NCBI GenBank assembly: GCA_031549725.1
Contig: JAVBPH010000056.1
Location: 25,484 to 89,483 of the forward strand
Direction: 5' to 3'
DNA: 64,000 nt
From: UBA937 sp031549725
Lineage (GTDB): Bacteria > Spirochaetota > Spirochaetia > Treponematales > Breznakiellaceae
In this document: one piece after another, positions 9,963-16,060 of the stretch
Layout of the letters: every line of letters starts with the position of its first letter
How positions within the stretch are numbered: position 1 is the first letter of the stretch
Made by a program: the position numbers and the translations under genes
The notes under the pieces: generated by a model
Databases searched by the model: none
What the model was told of the DNA's origin: nothing
Seen by the model: the letters and a program-made list of their open reading frames with translations, nothing else

Positions 9963-10520
9963 CTAGAGCTTTTCAACCTGGAGGATATCCACTTCCACCG
10001 GAGTATTCCGGCCGAAAATACCAACCATGACCTTAAGCTTGTTCTTTTCCGTGTTAACTTCTTCAATAACCCCGGTAAATGATTCAAAGGGTCCGTCGAT
10101 GATTTTAACCTGCTCTCCCGCATTAAAGGACTGCCGGGGCCTGACGGTCCTTTCACCTTTAATCTCCCCGGTTTTCTGTAAAATTGCCCGGGCTTCATCC
10201 CCCGAAAGGGGCTGGGGTTTTCGGTCAGCGGGGGTTCCCACAAATCCGGTAACACCCTGGATTTTTTTTATTCTTGAACAGGATTCCTTCCAGCCCAGAT
10301 CAGGAAGATCCATCTCTATGAGAACATAACCCGGGAGAAATTTTTTGGTCATGGTACGTTTTTTTCCGTCCTTAACCTCAACCACTTCTTCCTGGGGCAC
10401 TTTTATATCCCGGACAACTTCTTTATCAAGATCGCCCGATTCCATCATCATACGGATGGTTTTTTCGATTTTATTCTCGTATCCGGAATAAGTATGGAGG
10501 ACATACCAGCCAGTTGCCAT
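9963..10520 (-). CDS. nusG: Transcription termination/antitermination factor NusG
   Basis: 185 residues. NusG binds the clamp of RNA polymerase through its NGN domain (about residues 1-125, starting GWYVLHTYSGYE) and contacts Rho or ribosomal protein S10 through its KOW domain (about 130-183, SFNAGEQVKIIDGPFESF). It starts 9 bases after secE, the common secE-nusG pairing. The ATG follows AAAGG. No insertion domain of the kind seen in some thermophiles is present. Confidence 0.97.
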   Translation of the reverse strand: MATGWYVLHTYSGYENKIEKTIRMMMESGDLDKEVVRDIKVPQEEVVEVKDGKKRTMTKKFLPGYVLIEMDLPDLGWKESCSRIKKIQGVTGFVGTPADRKPQPLSGDEARAILQKTGEIKGERTVRPRQSFNAGEQVKIIDGPFESFTGVIEEVNTEKNKLKVMVGIFGRNTPVEVDILQVEKL

Positions 10521-10529
10521 AATAAACCT

Positions 10530-10712
10530 TTATTTAAACAGTACCTGTACACCCGCAAGCAGCACCACATCCACCAAGCCAAGGACTGCTGCAAATATTA
10601 CAGTGGAAATAATAACTACTTTGACGGAGCTAATGACATTATCCCTGCTGGGCCAGACAACTTTCCGGAGCTCAGCATAGGACTCCTTTATAAATTGAAC
10701 CAACTTGTTCAT
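10530..10712 (-). CDS. secE: Preprotein translocase subunit SecE
   Basis: 60 residues, the short single-spanning form found in most non-enteric bacteria. SecE clamps the SecY channel in the inner membrane. An amphipathic N-terminal helix (ESYAELRKVVWPSR) is followed by one membrane segment, about residues 28-56. I placed the start at the ATG preceded by AAAGAGG; a longer frame upstream runs into the tRNA-Trp tail copy and is not needed. It sits between tRNA-Trp and nusG. Confidence 0.95.
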   Translation of the reverse strand: MNKLVQFIKESYAELRKVVWPSRDNVISSVKVVIISTVIFAAVLGLVDVVLLAGVQVLFK

Positions 10713-10744
10713 ACTATCCTCTTTGTAAGATGGTTTTTCCTGCA

Positions 10745-10761
10745 CAGGCCAGGTAGGACTC
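10745..10761 (-). repeat. Direct copy of the tRNA-Trp 3' end
   Basis: Seventeen bases (GAGTCCTACCTGGCCTG on the minus strand) identical to the T-arm/acceptor 3' end of tRNA-Trp at 10899-10915, located about 154 bases downstream of it in the transcript and just before the secE ribosome site. Between the two lies a GC-rich stretch with the hairpin GGGCGCA-GGGA-TGCGCCC near 10816-10833. Confidence 0.75.
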
Positions 10762-10866
10762 CCCTCCAAACCTCGGCTTCCTGCCTCGGTTCTCCGGGCC
10801 GTGGTCCTGCCCTGTCGGGCGCATCCCTGCGCCCTTTTCCTCCCATCCGGTCGGCGGGCCGGACCT

Positions 10867-10918
10867 TTCGAGTCCTACCTGTCCTCCCGAACTTTAACCA
10901 GGCCAGGTAGGACTCGAA
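10867..10918. repeat. Inverted repeat pairing with the tRNA-Trp 3' half
   Basis: A perfect 15-base inverted repeat: 10867-10881 is the complement of 10904-10918, and the second arm lies inside tRNA-Trp (T-loop, T-stem 3' strand and part of the acceptor strand). In the primary transcript the trailer could pair with the tRNA 3' half and compete with normal tRNA folding. Confidence 0.75.
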
Positions 10919-10971
10919 CCCACAACATTCGGTTTTGGAGACCGACGCTCTACCATTAGAGCTACTGGCCT
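10899..10971 (-). tRNA. trnW: tRNA-Trp (CCA anticodon)
   Basis: 73 bases on the minus strand. The acceptor stem AGGCCAG pairs fully with CTGGCCT, followed by discriminator G. The anticodon loop is CTCCAAA with CCA at its centre, and the T-arm has GTGGG-TTCGAGT-CCTAC. CCA is not encoded and must be added. It lies between rpmG and secE, the place this tRNA occupies in T. pallidum and many other bacteria. It ends 5 bases after the rpmG stop codon. Confidence 0.95.
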
Positions 10972-10976
10972 AAAAA

Positions 10977-11150
10977 TTACTTTACTTTGGTTTCCTTATG
11001 CAGTGTATGCTTACGGTCGAAAGGACAATACTTGTTCAATTCGAGTTTTTCCTGCATATTGCGCCGGTTTTTGCTGGTGGTGTAATTCTTGCGTTTACAC
11101 TCACTGCACTGAAGCGCGATCAATTCTACTACTGTTTTCTTGCTTGCCAT
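10977..11150 (-). CDS. rpmG: 50S ribosomal protein L33
   Basis: 57 residues starting MASKKTVVELIALQCSECK, with AAGGGG 6 bases before the ATG. L33 is a small protein of the large subunit near the E site. Zinc-binding forms carry two Cys-x-x-Cys pairs. Here the first pair is intact (CSEC, residues 15-18), but the second reads YCPFDRKH, with aspartate (GAC) in place of the last cysteine at residue 44. The gene lies between tRNA-Thr and tRNA-Trp in one transcription unit. Confidence 0.93.
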   Translation of the reverse strand: MASKKTVVELIALQCSECKRKNYTTSKNRRNMQEKLELNKYCPFDRKHTLHKETKVK

Positions 11151-11263
11151 ATATATCCCCTTACATTCCGGCCAACCGGAACACGAATATTTCCATTTTT
11201 TTTCAGGAATTCCCGAAAAACATCATTTTTTAATCTATTGGCCTTTCTTTTTAAAAGAAGACC

Positions 11264-11470
11264 AGCCCTCGAGCGGAAGACACGAAGTGGCGCCCGCCTT
11301 GACCTATTGGTCTTTCCTTGAAAGACAGACCCAGCCCTCGAGCGGAAGACACGAAGTGGCGCCCGCCTTGACCTATTGGTCTTTCTTTGAAAGACAGACC
11401 CAGCCCTCGAGCGGAAGACACGAAGTGGCGCCCGCCTTGCGGTCAAGGTTCAGTCTCACTGAACAGACCC
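11264..11470 (-). repeat. Three 69-bp tandem units carrying the tRNA-Thr 3' end
   Basis: Units begin at 11264, 11333 and 11402, exactly 69 bases apart, and the tRNA-Thr 3' end at 11471 continues the phase. Each unit carries AGCCCTCGAGCGGA, the tRNA acceptor/T-stem end as read on the plus strand, then a shared segment with CACGAAGTGGCGCCCGCC. Each then has a 17-base hairpin with 7-base arms (11310-11326, 11379-11395, 11448-11464). Units 1 and 2 differ at one base. Unit 3 has a different but still paired hairpin. A related hairpin lies in phase at 11245-11259. Confidence 0.9.
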
Positions 11471-11543
11471 AGCCCTCGAGCGGAATCGAACCGCTGACCT
11501 CATCCTTACCATGGATGCGCTCTACCGACTGAGCTACAAGGGC
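11471..11543 (-). tRNA. trnT: tRNA-Thr (GGT anticodon)
   Basis: 73 bases. The acceptor arms GCCCTTG and CGAGGGC pair with one G-T wobble, with discriminator T. The anticodon stem CATCC/GGATG encloses a 7-base loop with GGT, reading ACC and ACT threonine codons. CCA is not encoded. It is the first gene of the rpmG-tRNA-Trp-secE-nusG transcript. Its 3' end is repeated three more times downstream. Confidence 0.95.
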
Positions 11544-11564
11544 ATAAATTTACTGGTTTTGGAA

Positions 11565-11592
11565 AGATAACAGGATTAAACACTTGTGTCAA
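11565..11592 (-). promoter_or_regulatory. Sigma-70 type promoter before tRNA-Thr
   Basis: On the minus strand TTGACA (11587-11592) and TTATCT (11565-11570) are separated by 16 bases, placing the start of transcription a few bases before the tRNA-Thr 5' end at 11543. The -35 box is a perfect consensus match. This probably drives the whole tRNA-Thr to rpoC region. Confidence 0.7.
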
Positions 11593-11698
11593 GGGAATAC
11601 CCGTACGTTTTCCGTCTTTTATTAGATAAATTATTATACAAAAATCCAATAGCCGGTTAAATCCTATGAATAGGATAATAAAATCTGACAGTAAAAAA

Positions 11699-11776
11699 AA
11701 GCAGCAGTCATACACCCCCAGCTATCCTAACAAAGTGAGTGCTACTATTCTCCTGAAGCACATATGACTGCTGCTT
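11699..11776. repeat. 14-base inverted repeat in an otherwise empty spacer
   Basis: AAGCAGCAGTCATA at 11699-11712 is perfectly complementary to 11763-11776, with 50 bases between. The spacer 11593-11823 shows no credible gene. The element is flanked by a run of eight A bases on one side. It could be a small terminal-inverted-repeat element or a folded RNA; I see no further homology in the window. Confidence 0.55.
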
Positions 11777-11823
11777 AATCTTGTCTCTTTCACTTTTCCG
11801 GTTAAATGTAGCACAGAAAAGAC

Positions 11824-11849
11824 CCGGAAATAATACGAATTATTTCCGG
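11824..11849 (-). terminator. Terminator after the sugar-use operon
   Basis: Perfect 11-base arms CCGGAAATAAT and complement around a 4-base loop, followed on the minus strand by GTCTTTTC. It lies about 20 bases after the stop codon of the Gfo/Idh/MocA gene, the last gene of the cluster. Confidence 0.7.
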
Positions 11850-11868
11850 ATCTGCAAAATAATCTCCC

Positions 11869-12873
11869 CTAATGAACGTCCCTGCTTTCCATACTGGAAC
11901 TTAACTCCTTGACGGTTGATACCGCCAGCCGGGCTTCCTGAACACTGATGGGGAAAGGTCTGAGGTTTATCAGGCAGTCCGCAAACGCGGCAAGCTCCGT
12001 TTCATAGGGGTCTTCCCGAAGGCCGGGAAATGCATCCGCCCCAGGAATATCCATCCTTTTTCCATCTGTATACCGGAAAATACATCCAGGCTTACAGTTT
12101 ACCGTGTTCCATTCCAGAACACCATCTTCAAAAACAATCCGGTAACTGGCCGTCAGGGGGTATCCCTTGGGCATAAGGTGGTTGGCACTGATATCAGCAC
12201 AGGCCTGGGAAGGATACGAAAGCAGCGACCTGACCCTGCCTGCACCGGGCCTTTTCCCGGACCTGGTTTCATAGGCATGGAACGAATCCGGAACACCCAG
12301 GAACCAGTTGGCCAGGTCTATATCATGGATGGACAAATCCAGGATGGTTCCGCCGCTGGCTTTTTTATTCTGCAGCCAGTTGTTCCAGCTCCATGCGGGG
12401 GTTTCCGATTCCCGGCAGAACGATACCGCCAGGGGCTTCCCCAATTCTCCCGAAAGAATAATGTTCTTTGCGTACATGTACTGGGGCATAAAACGGCAGG
12501 TGTGGGCAACCATCAGACGACGTTTGCTTTGCTGTTCCGCTTCGATCATGGCATCGATATCCTCAAGTTCAACGGCAAAGGGTTTTTCCACGATAACATC
12601 ACAGCCGTTTTCCAGGGCACGGATCACCGCCGCCCGGTGTAAATTACTGGGCAGGCATACATCAACAAAATCCGGTTTTATGGAAGCAAAGCATGAATCC
12701 AAAGAATCAAACCAGGGACAATCCCCCAGGGCTGCCAGGATCTCTCCCCTGGATTTGTCCTGATCAACCACCCCCGCAAGGGTGACAGAATCAATATTCA
12801 GATAACATTCGAGATGCGTTTTACCCATAAATCCGGCGCCGACAATTACGGCGGACAGTTGTTCCTTAACCAT
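11869..12873 (-). CDS. Gfo/Idh/MocA family NAD(P)-dependent oxidoreductase
   Basis: 334 residues. This family oxidises or reduces sugars, cyclitols and glycosides. The N-terminal Rossmann fold shows VGAGFMGKTH at residues 11-20. The catalytic lysine lies in EKP (residues 96-98), and the usual D-x-x-x-H pair is D179 and H183 in ILDLSIHDID. The substrate cannot be told from sequence. It is the last gene of a cluster with a sugar ABC importer and a TIM-barrel isomerase. The family often works with such an isomerase, for example in inositol or keto-glycoside breakdown, but the actual sugar here is unknown. Confidence 0.88.
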   Translation of the reverse strand: MVKEQLSAVIVGAGFMGKTHLECYLNIDSVTLAGVVDQDKSRGEILAALGDCPWFDSLDSCFASIKPDFVDVCLPSNLHRAAVIRALENGCDVIVEKPFAVELEDIDAMIEAEQQSKRRLMVAHTCRFMPQYMYAKNIILSGELGKPLAVSFCRESETPAWSWNNWLQNKKASGGTILDLSIHDIDLANWFLGVPDSFHAYETRSGKRPGAGRVRSLLSYPSQACADISANHLMPKGYPLTASYRIVFEDGVLEWNTVNCKPGCIFRYTDGKRMDIPGADAFPGLREDPYETELAAFADCLINLRPFPISVQEARLAVSTVKELSSSMESRDVH

Positions 12874-12900
12874 TCTTATTCCCCAATAAAATAAGGGTAA

Positions 12901-12926
12901 CTTCCAAAAACTTCAGTTTTTAGAAG
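12901..12926. repeat. Palindromic repeat, TTCA-loop type (copy C)
   Basis: CTTCCAAAAAC and GTTTTTAGAAG arms (one mismatch) around the tetraloop TTCA. Relatives with the same core are at 27341, 34055 and 47835. Confidence 0.65.
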
Positions 12927-13001
12927 GTTTCCTTGGATGTATTATGGAGAACCCTTTTTATTTCGTTTTAGAATAAAAGAAATAAAAAACGTTCTCCGGG
13001 T

Positions 13002-13035
13002 CACCTCCAAAAATCCAACAATGTTTTTGGAGGTG
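13002..13035. repeat. Palindromic repeat (copy D)
   Basis: Perfect 12-base arms CACCTCCAAAAA and complement around a 10-base loop. The arm composition (pyrimidine-rich then A-run) is that of the other palindromes, though the loop is longer. Confidence 0.6.
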
Positions 13036-13247
13036 CCATAAATTTGATTCATTTCAAGATACACCGGGACAATACCGGGCATACCCTCACCTGGGCGGAG
13101 CTGCTTTTCCGCTCTTTGCTTCAGCAAAGAACAATCCATTTTGTCCTGACCGGCATTTCCTTACATACGGCCCTCTTTGCTGCTCCAAAACAGATATAAA
13201 AGGGGGCCCCATACTACAGCTGAAGAAACACTTCAGTTTCCGGAAAT

Positions 13248-14081
13248 TTACATATAGTTCTTCAGATACTTAACGGCACCTTTAATGGCATCCTCCGGGG
13301 TCATCTCGCCTATCCTGCGGTCAAGTTCAATCTCAATTGTTAAAGGTTCAGTATATTTAAGTTCCTTCAGTTTCTTCAGCAGCGCCGGCATATTCACGTG
13401 GCCTTCGCCGATAGCGGTTTCGATACCCAGTTCTTTACCGTTGGTAGGGTACTTTCCGTCCTTCACATGAACCCCCTTAAGGTAAGATCCAAGAACCAGC
13501 AGGGAATCCACCGCATTTCCCTTTCCGTACATCACCAGGTTTGCAGGGTCCAGGTTGATCCCCAGGTTATCCGTACCGATATCCTGGATGGTCCTGAGCA
13601 AGGTTACGGGGGTTTCCTGGCCGGTTTCAAAACAGAAGAACTGCTTGTTCTTTCTACAGTAGGAAGCTACATCTTTCAGATCCTTGATAAGTCCCGCATA
13701 GAGGGGATCCTTGGCATTTTCGGGGATAAATCCGGCATGGGTGGAGATGCGGTCCACATGGATCAGCTTGGCAAAGTCCGACGCCTTCTTCATGATGGCG
13801 CAGCGTTCTTCCCGGAAGCGCAGCGGAACCAGGCCTACCGTATCCGGACCGCCGGTGAAATTCCATTCGTGCTTTCCCGGCCACCCGGCCCAGAGCATGG
13901 TCACCCGGAGATCATTCTTTGCGCAGAAATTATTGATTATGTCCGCCGTTTCCCGGGTGTACAGCTGGGGAACATAGGTGGATACCTGGCAGGTTTTAAA
14001 CCCAAAGGATTTAATCCTTTCAAGCAGGGGAACAATGCCTTTTTGGTCGGTCATTTTTATCAAAAGTCCAAGTTCATTCAT
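13248..14081 (-). CDS. Sugar phosphate isomerase/epimerase-like TIM-barrel protein
   Basis: 277 residues of the xylose isomerase-like TIM barrel (AP endonuclease family 2 fold). Expected metal ligands can be placed at E152 (FETGQE), D178 (NLDPAN), H205 (GVHVKDG) and E252 (TIEIE); H115 is in STHAGF. These enzymes isomerise, epimerise or dehydrate sugars and inososes using a divalent metal. The ATG follows AAGGAG. Its place behind a sugar ABC importer and next to a Gfo/Idh/MocA oxidoreductase suggests a step in breaking down the imported sugar. The substrate is not identifiable. Confidence 0.85.
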   Translation of the reverse strand: MNELGLLIKMTDQKGIVPLLERIKSFGFKTCQVSTYVPQLYTRETADIINNFCAKNDLRVTMLWAGWPGKHEWNFTGGPDTVGLVPLRFREERCAIMKKASDFAKLIHVDRISTHAGFIPENAKDPLYAGLIKDLKDVASYCRKNKQFFCFETGQETPVTLLRTIQDIGTDNLGINLDPANLVMYGKGNAVDSLLVLGSYLKGVHVKDGKYPTNGKELGIETAIGEGHVNMPALLKKLKELKYTEPLTIEIELDRRIGEMTPEDAIKGAVKYLKNYM

Positions 14082-14110
14082 TATATTTCTCCTTATCCTA
14101 TTGTGTGTTT

Positions 14111-14126
14111 TTCAACCTAGGTTGAA
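14111..14126. promoter_or_regulatory. Perfect 16-bp palindrome before the isomerase gene
   Basis: TTCAACCTAGGTTGAA is a perfect palindrome with no loop, 30 bases before the isomerase ATG and between two genes of the same operon. Loop-free palindromes of this size suit a dimeric DNA-binding protein better than an RNA hairpin. The regulator is unknown; the ROK protein at 17814-19031 is the local candidate. Confidence 0.4.
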
Positions 14127-14144
14127 TTGAAAATTCTATTCTGG

Positions 14145-14172
14145 AAAACTTTCCAAAATTTTTGGAAGTTTT
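14145..14172. repeat. Palindromic repeat (copy E)
   Basis: Imperfect inverted repeat AAAACTTTCCAAAA / TTTTTGGAAGTTTT between the second permease stop and the 16-bp palindrome. It resembles the other intergenic palindromes in composition and could act as a messenger hairpin. Confidence 0.5.
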
Positions 14173-14175
14173 CGG

Positions 14176-15024
14176 TTACCCTTTGACGGCGCCCATGGTC
14201 ATACCCCGGACAAGCCCCTTCTGAACAATACTGTAGAAAATAAGAATCGGTACCAGGGCAAGCACCGCTGTGGCGGTAAGCCCTCCCCAGTTGATTTCCT
14301 CGTAGCTGACCCAGTTGTATACCCCCAGCGGTACGGTTTTCGTACGCAATCCCGTCAGGATCAGGGCATACAGGAATTCATTCCAGGAATAATTGAACGA
14401 GAAGATTGCCGTGGTTGCCAGGCCTGGACCCGCTAAGGGCAGTACTATCCTGCTGAAAGCACCGAAGTAACTGCATCCGTCCATGAGGGCGGATTCTTCC
14501 AGTTCGTAGGGAATATCCTGGAAATAACTCCGCATCATCCAGATACCGAAACCCAGGATGATCGTCAGATGCATGATAATCACCGCAATATGGGTATCGA
14601 TGAGCTTGAGGCTCCGGAAGATAATAAAGAACGGAATCATAAAGGTGATCTGGGGAACCACCCGGGTACTCAATACTCCAAAAAGCAGGAACCTGGAACT
14701 CCGGGGGCTGTACTGTTTCCGGGAGAGGATATACGCCGCGGGGGTTCCAAGCAGAAGCCCGATCAGTGTGGCGGAAACCGCAATGATAATACTGTTGAGG
14801 CAGTACTGGAGAAAATGGCTGTTTACCCAGACTTCAATATAATTCTGCAGGGTAAATTCCGAAATAAACTTCGGGGGATAACTCAGGGCATCCACCCGGG
14901 TTTTAAATGACAGAAGGATAGTCCAGAGGAGGGGGAAAAGGTACACCACCGCCAGGACCCAGATAATCAGGGTTTTGATAACCATGAAAATCACTTTTGA
15001 AACGGATGCTTTATTTCTGATCAA
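14176..15024 (-). CDS. Carbohydrate ABC transporter permease (MalG/UgpE type)
   Basis: 282 residues with about six membrane segments. The cytoplasmic coupling loop is recognisable as EESALMDGCSYFGAFSRIVL (about residues 182-201), which docks on the ATPase. It overlaps the upstream permease by 14 bases. The frame begins with TTG, preceded at a suitable distance by AGGGGG; the first internal ATG (codon 14) lacks a ribosome site, so I kept TTG. It pairs with the MalF-type permease to form the channel. No ATPase gene lies in the cluster, so a shared ATPase encoded elsewhere (MsmK/UgpC type) is likely. Confidence 0.9.
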   Translation of the reverse strand: MIRNKASVSKVIFMVIKTLIIWVLAVVYLFPLLWTILLSFKTRVDALSYPPKFISEFTLQNYIEVWVNSHFLQYCLNSIIIAVSATLIGLLLGTPAAYILSRKQYSPRSSRFLLFGVLSTRVVPQITFMIPFFIIFRSLKLIDTHIAVIIMHLTIILGFGIWMMRSYFQDIPYELEESALMDGCSYFGAFSRIVLPLAGPGLATTAIFSFNYSWNEFLYALILTGLRTKTVPLGVYNWVSYEEINWGGLTATAVLALVPILIFYSIVQKGLVRGMTMGAVKG

Positions 15025-15925
15025 AATTGATTCCCCCTGCTTTGATAATAAGAACCGCCATAATAGCGATGAATGCGGACATCACAATAGCCGATGCGGA
15101 ACCGTAACCCATCTTCAGGAATGTGAATGAATTCGTGTAGGTATATATACTGAGAGTTTCCGAAGCCGTTCCGGGACCGCCCCGGGTAAGGATGAAGGAA
15201 AGATCAAATTCCTTTGAAGAATCGATGGCCTGGAAAAGGATAGCCACAAAAAACAGGGGCTTGATCAGGGGCAGCTTCACCCTCCAGAACTGCTGCCAGC
15301 CGGAGGCTCCGTCAATGCGGGAGGCGTCTATAACATCATCGGACACCGAAAGGAGTCCGGTGTAAAACATCATAATCATAAATGGCGACTTACACCAAAT
15401 GAGCACCAGGGCCACGGACATAAGGGCCTGCTCTTCCGAATAGACCCAGGTTTGGGGGGGAATATTCACCAGGCTCAAAAAATAATTAAGCACCCCCAGG
15501 GTGGGACTGTACATAATCCTCCACATGAACGCGGTGGCTATGGGGGTCAGAATAATGGGAAGCAGGAAAAGTGCCCGCAGAAACTTCGACCCCTTGATAT
15601 TGCTGGTAAGATACAGGGCAACCCCCAGACCGAGGATGGTTTCCACCGCCACGACGGTTACCATGAATATCACCGTCCGGGCAAAGGCCAGGAGGAAACG
15701 GGTATCCTTGAACAGGGCAATATAATTTTCCAGGCCGACAAAATGGCGCCTATCCGGAGCCGGCAGGTAATAGTCAAAAAGGCTGGTCCTTAATGTATCA
15801 AGGATGGGCAGCAAATTAATGGAAAACAGCACAATGATTCCCGGGGCAAGCATGGCCCAGCGGAAGCGCCGGATTTCCTTTTCCTTAATGGATAAAGGGA
15901 CGGATTTGTTTTTTCCAGGGAACAT
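15011..15925 (-). CDS. Carbohydrate ABC transporter permease (MalF/UgpA type)
   Basis: 304 residues with about six membrane segments and a typical N-terminal cytoplasmic tail. The coupling loop contains IDASRIDGASGWQQFWRVKL (about residues 200-219). GAGAGG precedes the ATG. It forms the inner-membrane channel with the following permease. The upstream gene is the sugar-binding protein, separated by a 135-base spacer with a strong hairpin. Confidence 0.9.
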   Translation of the reverse strand: MFPGKNKSVPLSIKEKEIRRFRWAMLAPGIIVLFSINLLPILDTLRTSLFDYYLPAPDRRHFVGLENYIALFKDTRFLLAFARTVIFMVTVVAVETILGLGVALYLTSNIKGSKFLRALFLLPIILTPIATAFMWRIMYSPTLGVLNYFLSLVNIPPQTWVYSEEQALMSVALVLIWCKSPFMIMMFYTGLLSVSDDVIDASRIDGASGWQQFWRVKLPLIKPLFFVAILFQAIDSSKEFDLSFILTRGGPGTASETLSIYTYTNSFTFLKMGYGSASAIVMSAFIAIMAVLIIKAGGINFDQK

Positions 15926-16007
15926 TCAAAACCTCTCATCAATCAGTGAGATCCATGGGAATCGCCCTGCATGGAACACATATAGTATTAAATCAGAAAA
16001 CCTAAGC

Positions 16008-16041
16008 GGCAAACCGCCGGGGCTAAGTCCGGCGGTCTGCC
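16008..16041 (-). promoter_or_regulatory. Hairpin between binding-protein and permease genes
   Basis: GGCAAACCGCCGG and CCGGCGGTCTGCC form 13-base arms with one mismatch around 8 bases, directly after the sugar-binding protein gene. Such hairpins in binding-protein operons usually protect the upstream message or stop part of the polymerases, giving more binding protein than permease. No T-run follows, so protection or partial termination is more likely than full termination. Confidence 0.55.
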
Positions 16042-16060
16042 TAAAGGCATGATTTATTCT

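Larger units (their letters stand above)
12874..13247. other. Repeat-bearing spacer inside the sugar cluster
   Basis: 374 bases between the isomerase and oxidoreductase genes. It holds the two palindromes listed at 12901-12926 and 13002-13035, a small hairpin TCTTTGC-TTCA-GCAAAGA near 13116-13133, and a partial TTCA-loop sequence near 13230. A possible 65-codon frame on the minus strand has no recognisable product, and I do not call it. The wide gap suggests repeat insertions have stretched the operon. Confidence 0.5.

Noticed and set aside
11129..11446. A 105-codon minus-strand frame with a 23-residue repeat in the tRNA-Thr tail array
   Set aside because: It exists only because 69 is divisible by three; its right end lies in the repeat array and it runs opposite to no known product. 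Composition is Arg-rich translation of repeats.
12942..13139. 65-codon frame in the sugar-cluster spacer
   Set aside because: No ribosome site or recognisable product; it is crossed by palindromic repeats.
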